From positions 1 through 27,603 of IMG/VR virus record IMGVR_UViG_3300010300_000084: DNA of 27,603 nucleotides; one strand, given 5' to 3'. Position 1 is the stretch's first letter. Each line of letters starts with the position of its first letter. Shown here piece after piece: positions 17,601-23,816 of this stretch. Source of the stretch: a virus. The position numbers and the translations under genes are program-made. A model generated the notes under the pieces. The model was not told where the DNA came from. It saw only the letters and a list, made by a program, of their open reading frames with translations, and ran no database searches.

Positions 17601-18555
17601 TACAGGCGAGAGCTGCGTAGAAGATCCCTGCCCAGATCCTAACAATCCAGACTGTGTAAACCCACCAGTGGTAAACTGTTTGGAGACAGGAGACTGTCCA
17701 TGCGTTGGTTCAGACTGCAACCCAGAGTGCTTGCTTAACCCAGAATTGTGTAATCCTGGACAGCAGCCATGTGAGCAGAGTGTCGCCAACAACGAGTGTG
17801 ACCCTATTGAGCAGTTCACTACAACTACAATTGTCTGTAACCCGATCTTCGACGATCCCGCCCTCAGCCAAGAATACAACGCAGATTGGTTAACAAACGT
17901 ACTGATGTCATGCGCTAGTGGTGATGCATTGAAATACATGTTCCGACTTAAGGCAGGCATACAGTTGGATGATGTAGATACTACAAAGCTGGCTCTTATT
18001 GCATACTTGTTCATAGAAGGATCTAAGAACAACCTAGACTGCTTGTTCGACTGCGACAACTACGAGTCTGGCGTAAGAAGAGATGGAAAGGTAAGAGGAT
18101 TCAGCAACAGAATGAAAGAAACTGACTGCAACGCGAAGTGGGCTTCTGGTAGATACCAGAGATTTGCCGCAAGCAGCACATACAGAAAGGGAACTACCGT
18201 TAAGTACACGAGAATGGTAAACGGAGTTCTCGCCTCTAGCTTCTACACTGCAAAGTCAGACTGGTCACCTGGAATGGCACTGCCTGGTATAACAGCGAAC
18301 AAAAAGGACAGAGTGTGGGAAGCGTGCATTAACGTTAAGTTCCAGAGCGGGGGTAACCCAGAAAACTACTTCCAGACATTCGTAGACTTCATCAAAAGAT
18401 ACTGCGACAACTGTGAGATAGACCCATTTGCAAACTCGGGCATCTATGAAAGCAACGAAGGACAGGGCATTGGTCCCAACAACAGAACCCAGAACTTTGG
18501 AGGTAATTCAACAATAGGATTCCAAGACGAAGATGGGAACGAAATAATATTCTAA
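11611..18555 (+). CDS. Giant 2314-residue virion adhesin-like protein
   Basis: It takes a quarter of the window. The N-terminal about 300 residues look like a folded attachment domain, with YLVDGHLAIKVYLIDAL near residue 130. A long Gly/Ser/Asn/Thr-rich, aromatic, beta-type region follows to about 1030. DADGDGNPD (1034-1042) resembles calcium-binding loops. Repeats of the type GCTD..A.N[FY]...A..DDG[ST]C lie at 1047-1070, 1628-1650 and 1889-1912, with a degenerate one at 1958-1985. Residues 1890-2076 hold about 27 Cys. The C-terminus (about 2080-2314) looks globular and has a segment (2191-2237) resembling small carbohydrate-binding modules. There is no signal peptide, transmembrane segment or extended coiled coil, so a tape measure is unlikely. 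A role in attachment to the host surface is inferred from composition, repeats and the fibre-like gene 1 nt downstream. Confidence 0.8.
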   Translation: MARVTGFAHRQTGRAMPVFTFVEAFAASPFDIVLHASSYQGTDVRYLEDTVLGYDGWTSADLLTYDGGSGNGGTGLIGDFEYGLFNKPRRELVGIQPTSIKIKRSDLTIVTITGKALGDYIEKTEYRYLVDGHLAIKVYLIDALYAQVADGDIVILEGCLLLQGGRQDLGIVNKKQVPFVLSGIPEGKTVTNHNPEIDVNTFLNPGASGDSNIGARVRVLDMGNVGASGIEWNSVRTKTKWLNGTIGTAGSSALPPQFKAAADEPVPITVPSDEHFIRQATYNRRGPKASFRKLDICRDINDCADPQGGRTSTITADNRGTRKPDQFSLFELHSGIPIIDSDNDGGLGYGSYAWKYVVGPTYQDPKYGTSFIPGASKAPFSLGGDFVPTGTQLLQTPAQGASSGLGYLDAVSQRPASSCENFKVHPQNGVYRSPYYPHAQSEFMHYVTYYKWESTNLAVESANNYAPTASANGSASAINTTNTNEFSWYASWVFQSTLFAYGVDPNTIGQTTLPGSDYSTVGALDGALIGEIGWQDFIANALHMSADPDNPGPHNYGSYISTAENQALVPAYDKLFSGVYHATRSQQGVYNLSRTRGLPTSGGAGGFTPPPNGPGSNHPSVQSTGGSVTNSLSSGRLYTYTVFIYAEAPQRYTFENSQNYEPWASSSDESMIDAYGAVGGWNSSGGNEVDHRVKYTISNGTGGSGTFPPTYMISNPSVNGLTAVSCIDKNSKKGWDDIYSVETPNQVVKRRNNSVCNQAEDYTRCGCKSVVEPLPLGELGTQDPNITELQRFETVIVYPRNIVDYESSSTETGGADSFPSLLYINSYFSVSGGGNAASGYAGDFLLTSTASDVHFRTTTNVTQTVKLSDYNGGNTNIPYTGIFQEEFLGGSDATLGVTTNNDTNTFTYKYFPGRDAFINLDELQFFTHDELAEARVFATIGGSGYNSPNTGDDIPHRHILMFAAENVATAGTDPRRAHVDLGWQQSWENSLVECSVLSLGTTTECSGPKENDPPYRIRKFVIVGDESIDLGFEDADGDGNPDNATAGCTDEDAINFNPQANDDDGSCYYCTTSLVSGVGTNQYSFMQAVPFLLNLTPGNIDNSGGAPLMGIAPATAIGNLTNQLNNVPPLPGGEIYEWQDGNLFNAINTSENALISGLTPGSPNTTFSYFVLKHDNLLDRVVAASNAGSIQQTTTTNLSGTYQTALNTIIAGSDPSDWVCQIYTYEQWEQRIAPASTYGNGWAVESNGDGSTVGQTNVYYDIFGNYSGIGLAVNGNGDPVTAVASLSNQATAGGSFYFSNFDPSDLSNVTDIGLKAGQQYVAVLRFHPRRFCGDKSFYYFAYNFFVEYCECTDPLALDVGNYADATNPPWVGTVWEGESFYPGVNMPADQVNTSAIPNGGSGALPSNFCVTGEVGTTTGLLNNRICEYQGEDESVSCANFYSWCLTDIRTDCVGPDADGNVYGEVNFEVLIDGFFVQSDPGQTGTLGDSYQLEDPETGFAFYYLVTITIDGVQEEQIASHVIDGGGYVPNPDIVITTQAQDTFQGAIAVITAGPYDFDQGIDGSVGEATVQVTLQATHLVNNSGDLVPLLDVVDYLVDSNGDPVNTICPPEPITYVASAADCEDLVFGCMDETAINFNPNANSDDGSCEYIPCEEVFNEALNSVFITDVDSTPATMTCTEITPDDGGDPYNTYVPNYDGTMTITVQDFSASSPSGALGNNTGNFTLFVYYMGGQGNINAVGDALAYYDANAALIQGLGEGEFESLPGQPGAFIGVGDMQPDTITNGDPFGIGESLTGAEYDILVPIESIFTGAGNNLTGGQYLIFLIPHIDITSIGDGYGGLEDCVTEFGQFADDQTYHVIDMTTNTDDCPQPCNQFVNPDDCPNNVNGCTDPGAENYDPEATIDDGTCVYCVTCDFCDLYPTHPECQLCDKRTDDTVTAGSRGFSESLRDCEGGDKCCADQTATNYDPECRGENADNSKCTYACNGVGCTDCEDDPTGESCVEDPCPDPNNPDCVNPPVVNCLETGDCPCVGSDCNPECLLNPELCNPGQQPCEQSVANNECDPIEQFTTTTIVCNPIFDDPALSQEYNADWLTNVLMSCASGDALKYMFRLKAGIQLDDVDTTKLALIAYLFIEGSKNNLDCLFDCDNYESGVRRDGKVRGFSNRMKETDCNAKWASGRYQRFAASSTYRKGTTVKYTRMVNGVLASSFYTAKSDWSPGMALPGITANKKDRVWEACINVKFQSGGNPENYFQTFVDFIKRYCDNCEIDPFANSGIYESNEGQGIGPNNRTQNFGGNSTIGFQDEDGNEIIF
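11642..11665 (+). other. Intragenic 9-bp perfect hairpin at the start of the giant gene
   Basis: AGACAGGCA (11642-11650) is exactly complementary to TGCCTGTCT (11657-11665) with a GGGCAA loop, followed by TTACTTTCG. It starts 31 nt after the ATG. It could slow translation or act as an attenuator before a 7-kb message; this is inference from position. Confidence 0.55.
14749..17565 (+). repeat. GCTD...DDGSC protein repeats in the giant protein
   Basis: Dispersed protein-level repeats lie at 14749-14820, 16492-16560 and 17275-17346, with a degenerate copy at 17482-17565 that keeps A-TNYDPE but loses the DDG. The shared pattern is G-C-[TM]-D, A-x-N-[FY]-[ND]-P, then DDG[ST]C with aromatic residues after it. 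Paired Cys and acidic positions suggest a small disulfide- or calcium-stabilised unit. The copies are separated by 500-1700 nt of unrelated coding sequence, so they look like linkers between larger domains. Confidence 0.85.
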
Positions 18556-18556
18556 A

Positions 18557-20170
18557 ATGGCTAAAAGAGTTACATCACTACCGACAAAATCTAAAAGGGA
18601 TACTACGTCAGACGACGTACTGCTCCTGTCCAATGGAGCCACAGGCAGATCATTTCAGATGCCTATCACAGACGTATTCCCTAAACTGAACAATGGGACA
18701 CTTGCACATAACAATGGTGCAAACAGCACATCCCTAGTCAACATAGGAAACTCGTCAAAGCTTTTTGTAGGGGGCGGAAGTGCAGACACTGCGACTGGCA
18801 CAGACAACAATACACTGATCTTTAAAGGATTCAGAGTTGACTATGACGGAAACACTTCAATGCCAAGTGCTGGAGAGCACAATAGTTCAGTGTGTCCAAT
18901 ACAGATTATTGAAGAAACAGACGCCAACGACACTACGAAGGGTAACATCCTTCTGGCGTGGGACCCTTCTAACTATGACCTTAGCAACTTTAGGAACACT
19001 ACCAATGAGTACCTGACTACAGTTACCCTTACTACAGATGTAGCTGGTATTCTTCCAGAAACAAACGGTGGTACAGGGTTGTCCTCTATTGTAAAAGGTG
19101 GGGTGTTGTTTGGTAACGACACAAATGACATACAGCAAGTCACACCTACAGCAAACGGTCAGGTTCTCATACACAATGAAACCACAGGTAAGCCTGCATG
19201 GTCTACATTGACTGCCGGCACAAATGTGTCAATAAACAATACTGCAGGTGCGATAGAGATATCTTCCAGCATTGGTAGTATAACAGCCAACGTAGACTTT
19301 GACGACAACAACCTGGGGATGGGCAGTGGTTGGATAAGCAACGACGTAACCAACGAAGGCATTAACATAGACACATCAGGTAAGGTCTTCATAGGTAGTG
19401 CTACCCCTACAGCTTACTTCACATCTGACCTCAACGTAGCCAACAACATTTCTCTGGGTACCACAGGCAGTAACAACCAAACCCTGTCGGTAAAGAACAC
19501 CATCACTGGAGCGACATCCAACCTTACAATACAAGGCGCAAGTGCATCTGGTACAGGTAACGCAGGCGGAGACGTCACAATCAAAGCTGGAGACGGTGAT
19601 ACTAACGGTAGTGGGGGCGCACTGACAATTAACGGAGGCCGTAAAGCTGGTAGTGGTACAGATGGCAGCGTAAAGATTCGTACAGCAGATACTGATGCAC
19701 TTACCGTAGACGAGTCTCAAAACGTTACTGTAAACAACGGTAGTCTCAGAGTCGCGGGTGGTCAAGTTAACATCACTTCAGGTGACCTCACAGTTGCAGA
19801 CGGGGACATAACCCTCACAGCCGCTGATCACGGAATCATACATACAGGTATGGGATCAGTGACTCAAGGAGCTACAGCAGGGTTTGTAGATGGGGTAACT
19901 CTCAATACTACAAGCGGTAAGATAACACTTTGCAGCACCTGTACTTTGGCAGGGGACGCGACCGCATCCTTTGATGTAAGCAACAGCTTAGTAACTGCAA
20001 ACTCACTCATACTACTGACCTTGTTCGATAAGACTGGGACAGCTAACGCTAGATACTCAGTATCTCTAGGTAACCAAGGTACAGGTACATTCACTATACT
20101 CCTGCACAACCAAGAAAACTCTGGTACAACTGCAGGAGTTATGAGAGTCAACTTCCTAGTTATAAACTAA
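18557..20170 (+). CDS. Tail-fibre-like protein
   Basis: A 537-residue protein, rich in Gly, Thr, Asn, Ser and Asp, with a repetitive strand-turn texture. Residues about 165-185 contain LPETNGGTGLSSI followed by a G.LFGN segment, a pattern often seen in phage fibres. The middle (about 280-420) reads as short repeating strands of the kind found in beta-helical or triple-beta shafts. The last about 70 residues (ANSLILLTLFDKTGTANARY and on to VNFLVIN) look like a compact beta C-terminal head that could trimerise. It starts 1 nt after the giant protein's stop, so the two are probably co-translated and assembled together as receptor-binding apparatus. There is no enzymatic motif for sugar cleavage. 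Which of the two proteins carries the receptor-binding tip cannot be told from sequence. Confidence 0.7.
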   Translation: MAKRVTSLPTKSKRDTTSDDVLLLSNGATGRSFQMPITDVFPKLNNGTLAHNNGANSTSLVNIGNSSKLFVGGGSADTATGTDNNTLIFKGFRVDYDGNTSMPSAGEHNSSVCPIQIIEETDANDTTKGNILLAWDPSNYDLSNFRNTTNEYLTTVTLTTDVAGILPETNGGTGLSSIVKGGVLFGNDTNDIQQVTPTANGQVLIHNETTGKPAWSTLTAGTNVSINNTAGAIEISSSIGSITANVDFDDNNLGMGSGWISNDVTNEGINIDTSGKVFIGSATPTAYFTSDLNVANNISLGTTGSNNQTLSVKNTITGATSNLTIQGASASGTGNAGGDVTIKAGDGDTNGSGGALTINGGRKAGSGTDGSVKIRTADTDALTVDESQNVTVNNGSLRVAGGQVNITSGDLTVADGDITLTAADHGIIHTGMGSVTQGATAGFVDGVTLNTTSGKITLCSTCTLAGDATASFDVSNSLVTANSLILLTLFDKTGTANARYSVSLGNQGTGTFTILLHNQENSGTTAGVMRVNFLVIN

Positions 20171-20177
20171 TTCTGTG

Positions 20178-20185
20178 TAAATTTG
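20178..20185 (+). promoter_or_regulatory. Candidate Bacteroidota-type -7 box (TAAATTTG)
   Basis: TAAATTTG matches the TAnnTTTG -7 element of Bacteroidota promoters exactly and lies in the 40-nt A/T-rich gap before the ATG at 20211, leaving room for a short leader. No TTTG -33 element is evident at the expected distance, so this is only a candidate. Confidence 0.3.
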
Positions 20186-20210
20186 CATATAAACCTATAA
20201 CCCAAACATT

Positions 20211-20627
20211 ATGATCAATTTTGAAGGTACTAACCGTGAACTCCTCAACTTGTACAGAGGACTGGAAGGAGTTAAGGACATTAAAGGCTCTCGCTTCGCT
20301 ATGCTTGTCGGCAAGAACATGAAGGAGATTCGTCACATCCTTAACCCAATTGAACAGGCAGCTGTTCCCTCACCGGCTTTCCAAACTGTGTCTATCCAGA
20401 TGAGAGACCTCGTCGAAGCACAAGACAAAGAAGCTATGGACCAGTTGGAGGAAGACAACAAGGACTTGATCGAAGAGCGAAAGGACCAAATGAAAAAGGT
20501 TGAGGACATGCTTGATGAAAGCGTTACTCTCCAGCTTCACCCCGTAAGAGAAGACCAGCTTCCTGATGAGATTACAGGAGAGCAGGTAGAAAAAATACTA
20601 CAAATAATTACTGATGGCCTCGATTAA
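20211..20627 (+). CDS. Small helical protein, possibly DUF1617-like
   Basis: A 138-residue protein, acidic and almost entirely helical. The N-terminal half has KGSRFAMLVGKNMKEI, reminiscent of small phage proteins in the DUF1617 group whose members begin with a similar A...KN segment in a late gene; the match is weak and from memory. Residues about 65-110 are a charged probable coiled coil (EAQDKEAMDQLEEDNKDLIE), and the end is short and acidic. It follows a 40-nt gap with a candidate promoter box and so may begin a new transcription unit. Its 3' end overlaps the next gene by 14 nt. Chaperone or assembly roles are possible but nothing in the sequence shows a function. Confidence 0.7.
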   Translation: MINFEGTNRELLNLYRGLEGVKDIKGSRFAMLVGKNMKEIRHILNPIEQAAVPSPAFQTVSIQMRDLVEAQDKEAMDQLEEDNKDLIEERKDQMKKVEDMLDESVTLQLHPVREDQLPDEITGEQVEKILQIITDGLD

Positions 20628-21003
20628 TACAACGCTGCAGCTGCAGTCTAAGAACATATTCACTAACGCCTTCTCGTCTAGAAACGACAAGGCCTACACG
20701 CTGGACGCAGACGTAGATAGATACATCCGCAGCATTACAGCTACCACAAGTGGTACAGCTGAGACAATGCTTGAGGTAGCTACTTACGGAGCAGACAAGA
20801 ACGTTCTGGTTTTTCTTAAGAACCGGGCTACAGCTACTGGCAAATTCTTGTATGTAATCATAGGCAGCCAACAGATCATGAGACTTGGACCTGGACAGTT
20901 CACTCTATTCCCATGGAGAACTGAAACAGGAGATGACCTTAAGATCTACGGTAATGATTCAGACGGCATTCGTCTTGAAGTTCTAGCTGGGACAGCAAAA
21001 TGA
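20614..21003 (+). CDS. Small beta-rich virion protein
   Basis: A 129-residue protein with alternating strands and no membrane or signal sequence. The core reads as a beta sandwich: VLVFLKNRA, then FLYVIIGSQQIMRLGPGQFTLFPW (read as two adjoining pieces), then LKIYGNDSDGIRLEVLAG. The order (strand with FLKN, strand, L.PG, hydrophobic-P, charged strand, I..E) resembles the gene at 25191, so the two may be distant paralogues. Such small beta proteins in phages are often decoration, fibre-tip or baseplate components. The ATG lies inside the previous gene, and its stop overlaps the holin start as ATGA. Confidence 0.7.
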   Translation: MASINTTLQLQSKNIFTNAFSSRNDKAYTLDADVDRYIRSITATTSGTAETMLEVATYGADKNVLVFLKNRATATGKFLYVIIGSQQIMRLGPGQFTLFPWRTETGDDLKIYGNDSDGIRLEVLAGTAK

Positions 21004-21446
21004 GTGAACGTAAAAAAATAAAAGATACCGGCCTTGGCAAATGGTTAAAGGAGAAGGCACCTAACGTACTCAGTACAGTAGGTGACCTACTCCCTGACCA
21101 AGGTGCGCTTGGTATCGTAAAGAACCTCTTGGACAAAGAACCAGGGGTTGATCCAGCCGAAGCAAAGGCTAAGATAGATGCTGAGATAGCATTTCAAAAC
21201 AACGTTACTGAGCGGTGGAAAGCCGACATGGGTAGCGATGTAAAGCTTGCGAAGTACATCAGACCCGTCACACTGATCTGTTTGATGGTGATGTTCATGG
21301 CTACAATGATAGCAGACTCCATGGACGCATGGCCTTTCAACGTAAAGGACAGCTATGTATCCCTGCTCGAGATACTTATGCTTACTGCATTCGGTGCATA
21401 CTTCGCAGGTAGAACAATTGAAAAAAGTCGTAAACCAAACACATGA
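21000..21446 (+). CDS. Holin of the three-transmembrane, GTA-holin type
   Basis: A 148-residue membrane protein. Residues 1-85 are hydrophilic and partly helical. The motif ERWKADMGSDVKLAKYIRP (71-89) just before the first clear membrane segment is typical of the GTA_holin_3TM-like family, in which a W.AD..SD......RP block precedes the membrane part. Membrane segments are visible at about 89-106 and 119-137, ending in AYFAGRTIEKSRK, also family-typical. Holins make holes in the inner membrane to time lysis. Only two segments are obvious, as in shorter members. No endolysin or spanin is seen in the window, so lysis partners must be elsewhere. It is linked by 4-nt overlaps to both neighbours. 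Confidence 0.8.
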   Translation: MSERKKIKDTGLGKWLKEKAPNVLSTVGDLLPDQGALGIVKNLLDKEPGVDPAEAKAKIDAEIAFQNNVTERWKADMGSDVKLAKYIRPVTLICLMVMFMATMIADSMDAWPFNVKDSYVSLLEILMLTAFGAYFAGRTIEKSRKPNT

Positions 21447-22576
21447 CTGTAAACGAAATCAAAGACTTCATCGCCGAGAGGCGAGGATACCTTAAGAAAA
21501 GCGCTGACGTACTATCTGAGAGACTTAATTGCCCTATCGAAGATTGTGAGACAGCGTTGTACGAAGCCAGGAAGCTGGCACGTAATGAAGAAAACACGAA
21601 TGATAACGAGAGTGTCATTAGTGAGTTCGAACAGTTCCTTGACAAGAACGGCATCAGCCCGTCCGACGTTTCTAGTGTAAAGTTCTGGCAGACTGTGTCA
21701 GGACAGCAGAGATTCTCTGTAGTCACAAAGGGTGACTCAATGAGCGTCGAAGCAATCAAAGATGAGATAGAAAGCTTTGCAGCTAAGTACAGCCCCAAGG
21801 TTAACAGAGTAGACTACAAGCCTGCTCTTGAGCCAGTAGCGTACGAGATCTCATTGCCCGACATCCACTACGGAAAGCTTCATAGCCTGACACTTGATCA
21901 GGTTGAGAAGCAGTACATGAAAGTGGTGGAAGAACTCTGGAGAAAAGCGGCGGGACTTGATATAGAAAGATTCATACTTCCCATCGGTAATGACGGTATG
22001 AACTCTGAGGGTATGAGAGGTACTACAACCAAAGGGACACCACAGCAGGACTCTGCTGGGTGGAAGGATACCTTTAGAGGTTACTGGCAACTGATGACTA
22101 CTGCGATCGACTTCCTTAAGCAAAGAGCACCGGTAGATGTAATCGTTGTATCAGGTAACCATGACTACGAACGCATGTTCTATGCAGGAGATGTGTTAGC
22201 AGGATGGTATAGAAATGATGCCAATGTCACCGTGGACAATGACTATGATTCACGCAAGTACTACGAGTATGGCACGAACATGATCATGTTCACACATGGT
22301 GATAAGGAGAAACCTGCAGACATGCCACTAATAATGGCAACTGAAAAACCAGAGATGTTTGCACGTACAGAACACCGAGAAGTGCACTGCGGGCATCTCC
22401 ACAAAGAAATGGTAAATGAGTACAGAGGTATCAAAGTACGGTTCATACCTTCTATTTGTCCTAACGATGAATGGCATAAGCAAATGGGGTATGAAGCTAA
22501 AAGAACAGGGCAAGCATATATATGGAATAAGTCCACAGGACTTGAGGGCTATTTACAGGCAAATGTTAGAGTTTGA
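21443..22576 (+). CDS. Calcineurin-like metallophosphoesterase with N-terminal helical domain
   Basis: A 377-residue enzyme of the binuclear metallophosphoesterase fold. The metal-binding motifs appear in order: LPDIHYGK (D140, H142), PIGNDGMN (182-184, GND in place of the common GD), VSGNHDYER (N239, H240, D241), MFTHGD (H285) and CGHLHKE (H318, H320). All core ligands are therefore plausible and it is likely active. The first about 115 residues are helical; residues 17-45 (KKSADVLSERLNC then IEDCETALYEARK) look like a helix-turn-helix of the type used in DNA or small-protein binding. The substrate may be DNA, RNA or a nucleotide; nothing in the sequence decides. It sits in the late region between holin and a connector-like gene. 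The ATG overlaps the holin stop by 4 nt. Confidence 0.85.
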   Translation: MTVNEIKDFIAERRGYLKKSADVLSERLNCPIEDCETALYEARKLARNEENTNDNESVISEFEQFLDKNGISPSDVSSVKFWQTVSGQQRFSVVTKGDSMSVEAIKDEIESFAAKYSPKVNRVDYKPALEPVAYEISLPDIHYGKLHSLTLDQVEKQYMKVVEELWRKAAGLDIERFILPIGNDGMNSEGMRGTTTKGTPQQDSAGWKDTFRGYWQLMTTAIDFLKQRAPVDVIVVSGNHDYERMFYAGDVLAGWYRNDANVTVDNDYDSRKYYEYGTNMIMFTHGDKEKPADMPLIMATEKPEMFARTEHREVHCGHLHKEMVNEYRGIKVRFIPSICPNDEWHKQMGYEAKRTGQAYIWNKSTGLEGYLQANVRV

Positions 22577-22853
22577 AGACAGAGACGAAGAAGAGAATAT
22601 TTCCTCATTAGAAGAGGAGATACAGATACTTGACGAGGCTTATCGAAATGCATATTCGATAGCTACGGGTGGGATGACTGTGCGTGAGCTTTTGGACAAA
22701 GCAGACGACATGATCTTCCTGCCCTTTGACCCCTCTGCGCCTGAGACATTTCGCATGATTGTAGACGACATCATACAATACTTTGAAGACAACGAAGAAT
22801 ACGAAAAGTGTGCTGAGCTAGTGCACGTTAAAAAGAAGTACGATGACTCTTGA
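22563..22853 (+). CDS. Small acidic protein of unknown function
   Basis: A 96-residue protein, start chosen at ATG 22563 (MLEFEDRDEEENISSLEEE), 14 nt inside the phosphoesterase gene. A longer reading from 22416 would lie wholly over that gene and would add 49 residues of shadow sequence, so I reject it. The protein is acidic and helical, with no motif that I recognise. The tail (DDIIQYFEDNEEYEKC and on) is typical of small helical phage proteins coded next to structural genes. Its 3' end overlaps the next gene by 11 nt, so it is coupled to the connector-like gene and may help its folding or assembly; this is inferred from position only. Confidence 0.7.
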   Translation: MLEFEDRDEEENISSLEEEIQILDEAYRNAYSIATGGMTVRELLDKADDMIFLPFDPSAPETFRMIVDDIIQYFEDNEEYEKCAELVHVKKKYDDS

Positions 22854-23526
22854 CGAAATGGCATATAATATACTGAACCTGCTTAGGGGTGGCAGGAGCA
22901 GTAACGATGAGCTTATATCTATCGATCAGATAAAGTTCAACATCCAGCATTACAGGGCTATGATGATACGTAGAGACTACTCACGGAATGGGTACGTCTC
23001 TAAAACCATAGAACAAGACCTGGGATGCATAGACCTAGAAAGAGTCAACTGGGCTAGATGCTGCGAAGGAACCATAGGTCCTGCAGTGCCTACAGGATGT
23101 ACCATATACCGAACCAACAGGAGAATGCCTAAGACTGTTAGGTTCAATCTCACAGATGCTTTTACATTTATAGGTAAAGTAAACGGTGCAGACACCATAC
23201 CTAAGATGGAACCCTACGAACTGGAATGGATTCCATACGATAAATATACGTCTAGACTTACACGTTATTACGTCATTGATGAGTATATTTACGTCTACGA
23301 ACCTAACGGTATGGAAAAGATAAACGTTAGAGGCGTGTTCGAAGATCCCGAAGAAGTAGGGAAATTTGCTACATGTGAAAACGATTATTGTTATGACGAC
23401 CAGATGGCATACCCATTACCTTTAGATATGGTTAGCGCTATAACACAAGGTTTGGTACAAGGTGAATTCGCTATGCTAACAAATAGTATAAACGACACCG
23501 TTAACGATAAACAACAAGGACAATAA
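22843..23526 (+). CDS. Connector / tail-adaptor-like structural protein
   Basis: A 227-residue protein. The N-terminal segment MTLDEMAYNILNLLRGG, followed by DQIKFNIQHYRAMMIRRDY, is the opening I associate with structural head-tail proteins (tail tubular A-like or ring proteins) of Bacteroidota and crAss-like phages: helices that pack around the portal axis. After it comes a beta-rich body with several Cys (around residues 62, 73-74, 86) and an ending YPLPLDMVSAITQGLVQGE, also family-like. I cannot verify the family here. The gene lies 12 kb from the main head-tail cluster, so adaptor genes seem to be split over two places in this genome. It overlaps the preceding small gene by 11 nt. Confidence 0.55.
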   Translation: MTLDEMAYNILNLLRGGRSSNDELISIDQIKFNIQHYRAMMIRRDYSRNGYVSKTIEQDLGCIDLERVNWARCCEGTIGPAVPTGCTIYRTNRRMPKTVRFNLTDAFTFIGKVNGADTIPKMEPYELEWIPYDKYTSRLTRYYVIDEYIYVYEPNGMEKINVRGVFEDPEEVGKFATCENDYCYDDQMAYPLPLDMVSAITQGLVQGEFAMLTNSINDTVNDKQQGQ

Positions 23527-23528
23527 TC

Positions 23529-23816
23529 ATGGGATATAGAACAAACGAAGAAAGACTGCTAAGTTCCATTGACCGACAGGCAAGGGTAGGTGAATGCGGA
23601 GGCGTTCTTATAGATGGTACAACCGCTGTTACAGGTAGGTTTGTAGCTTTTACTGTAATTGCAGACAGCACCCAACTTGATGTAAGCGGCATTGATTCTA
23701 ACATAGACGATCTGGATACAGACACTACTATACCTAAAGGAGTGACAATATTCGGAAACTTCAGCTCACTTCAACTTACAGGTGGAGCTATCATAGCATA
23801 CAAGAAGTGTGAGTAA
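23529..23816 (+). CDS. Small beta-rich protein, unknown
   Basis: A 95-residue protein. Residues 20-90 alternate strands and turns: TGRFVAFTVIADSTQLDVSG, then IPKGVTIFGNF and LTGGAIIAYKK. I recognise the layout as one common in small virion-associated beta proteins of marine phages, but have no function for it. There are two Cys, one near each end. It starts 2 nt after the connector-like gene and overlaps the LamG gene by one base (TAATG), so it is read in a tight series of small structural genes. Confidence 0.65.
   Translation: MGYRTNEERLLSSIDRQARVGECGGVLIDGTTAVTGRFVAFTVIADSTQLDVSGIDSNIDDLDTDTTIPKGVTIFGNFSSLQLTGGAIIAYKKCE

Noticed and set aside
11611-18555. Giant gene as a tape measure protein
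   Set aside because: It lacks long helical coiled coils and membrane segments, and is beta- and Cys-rich with adhesion-type repeats.
21077-21091. AGTAGGT-G-ACCTACT palindrome in the holin gene
   Set aside because: Seven-base arms are expected by chance in a window of this size and no regulatory role is suggested by its position.
22416-22562. Longer reading of the small acidic gene from ATG 22416
   Set aside because: The extra 49 residues lie entirely over the phosphoesterase gene in another frame and look like shadow sequence; ATG 22563 gives a compact acidic protein with a 14-nt overlap.
22641-22661. TATCGAA / TTCGATA inverted repeat
   Set aside because: Seven-bp stem inside coding sequence, 78 nt after the start; not distinguishable from chance.
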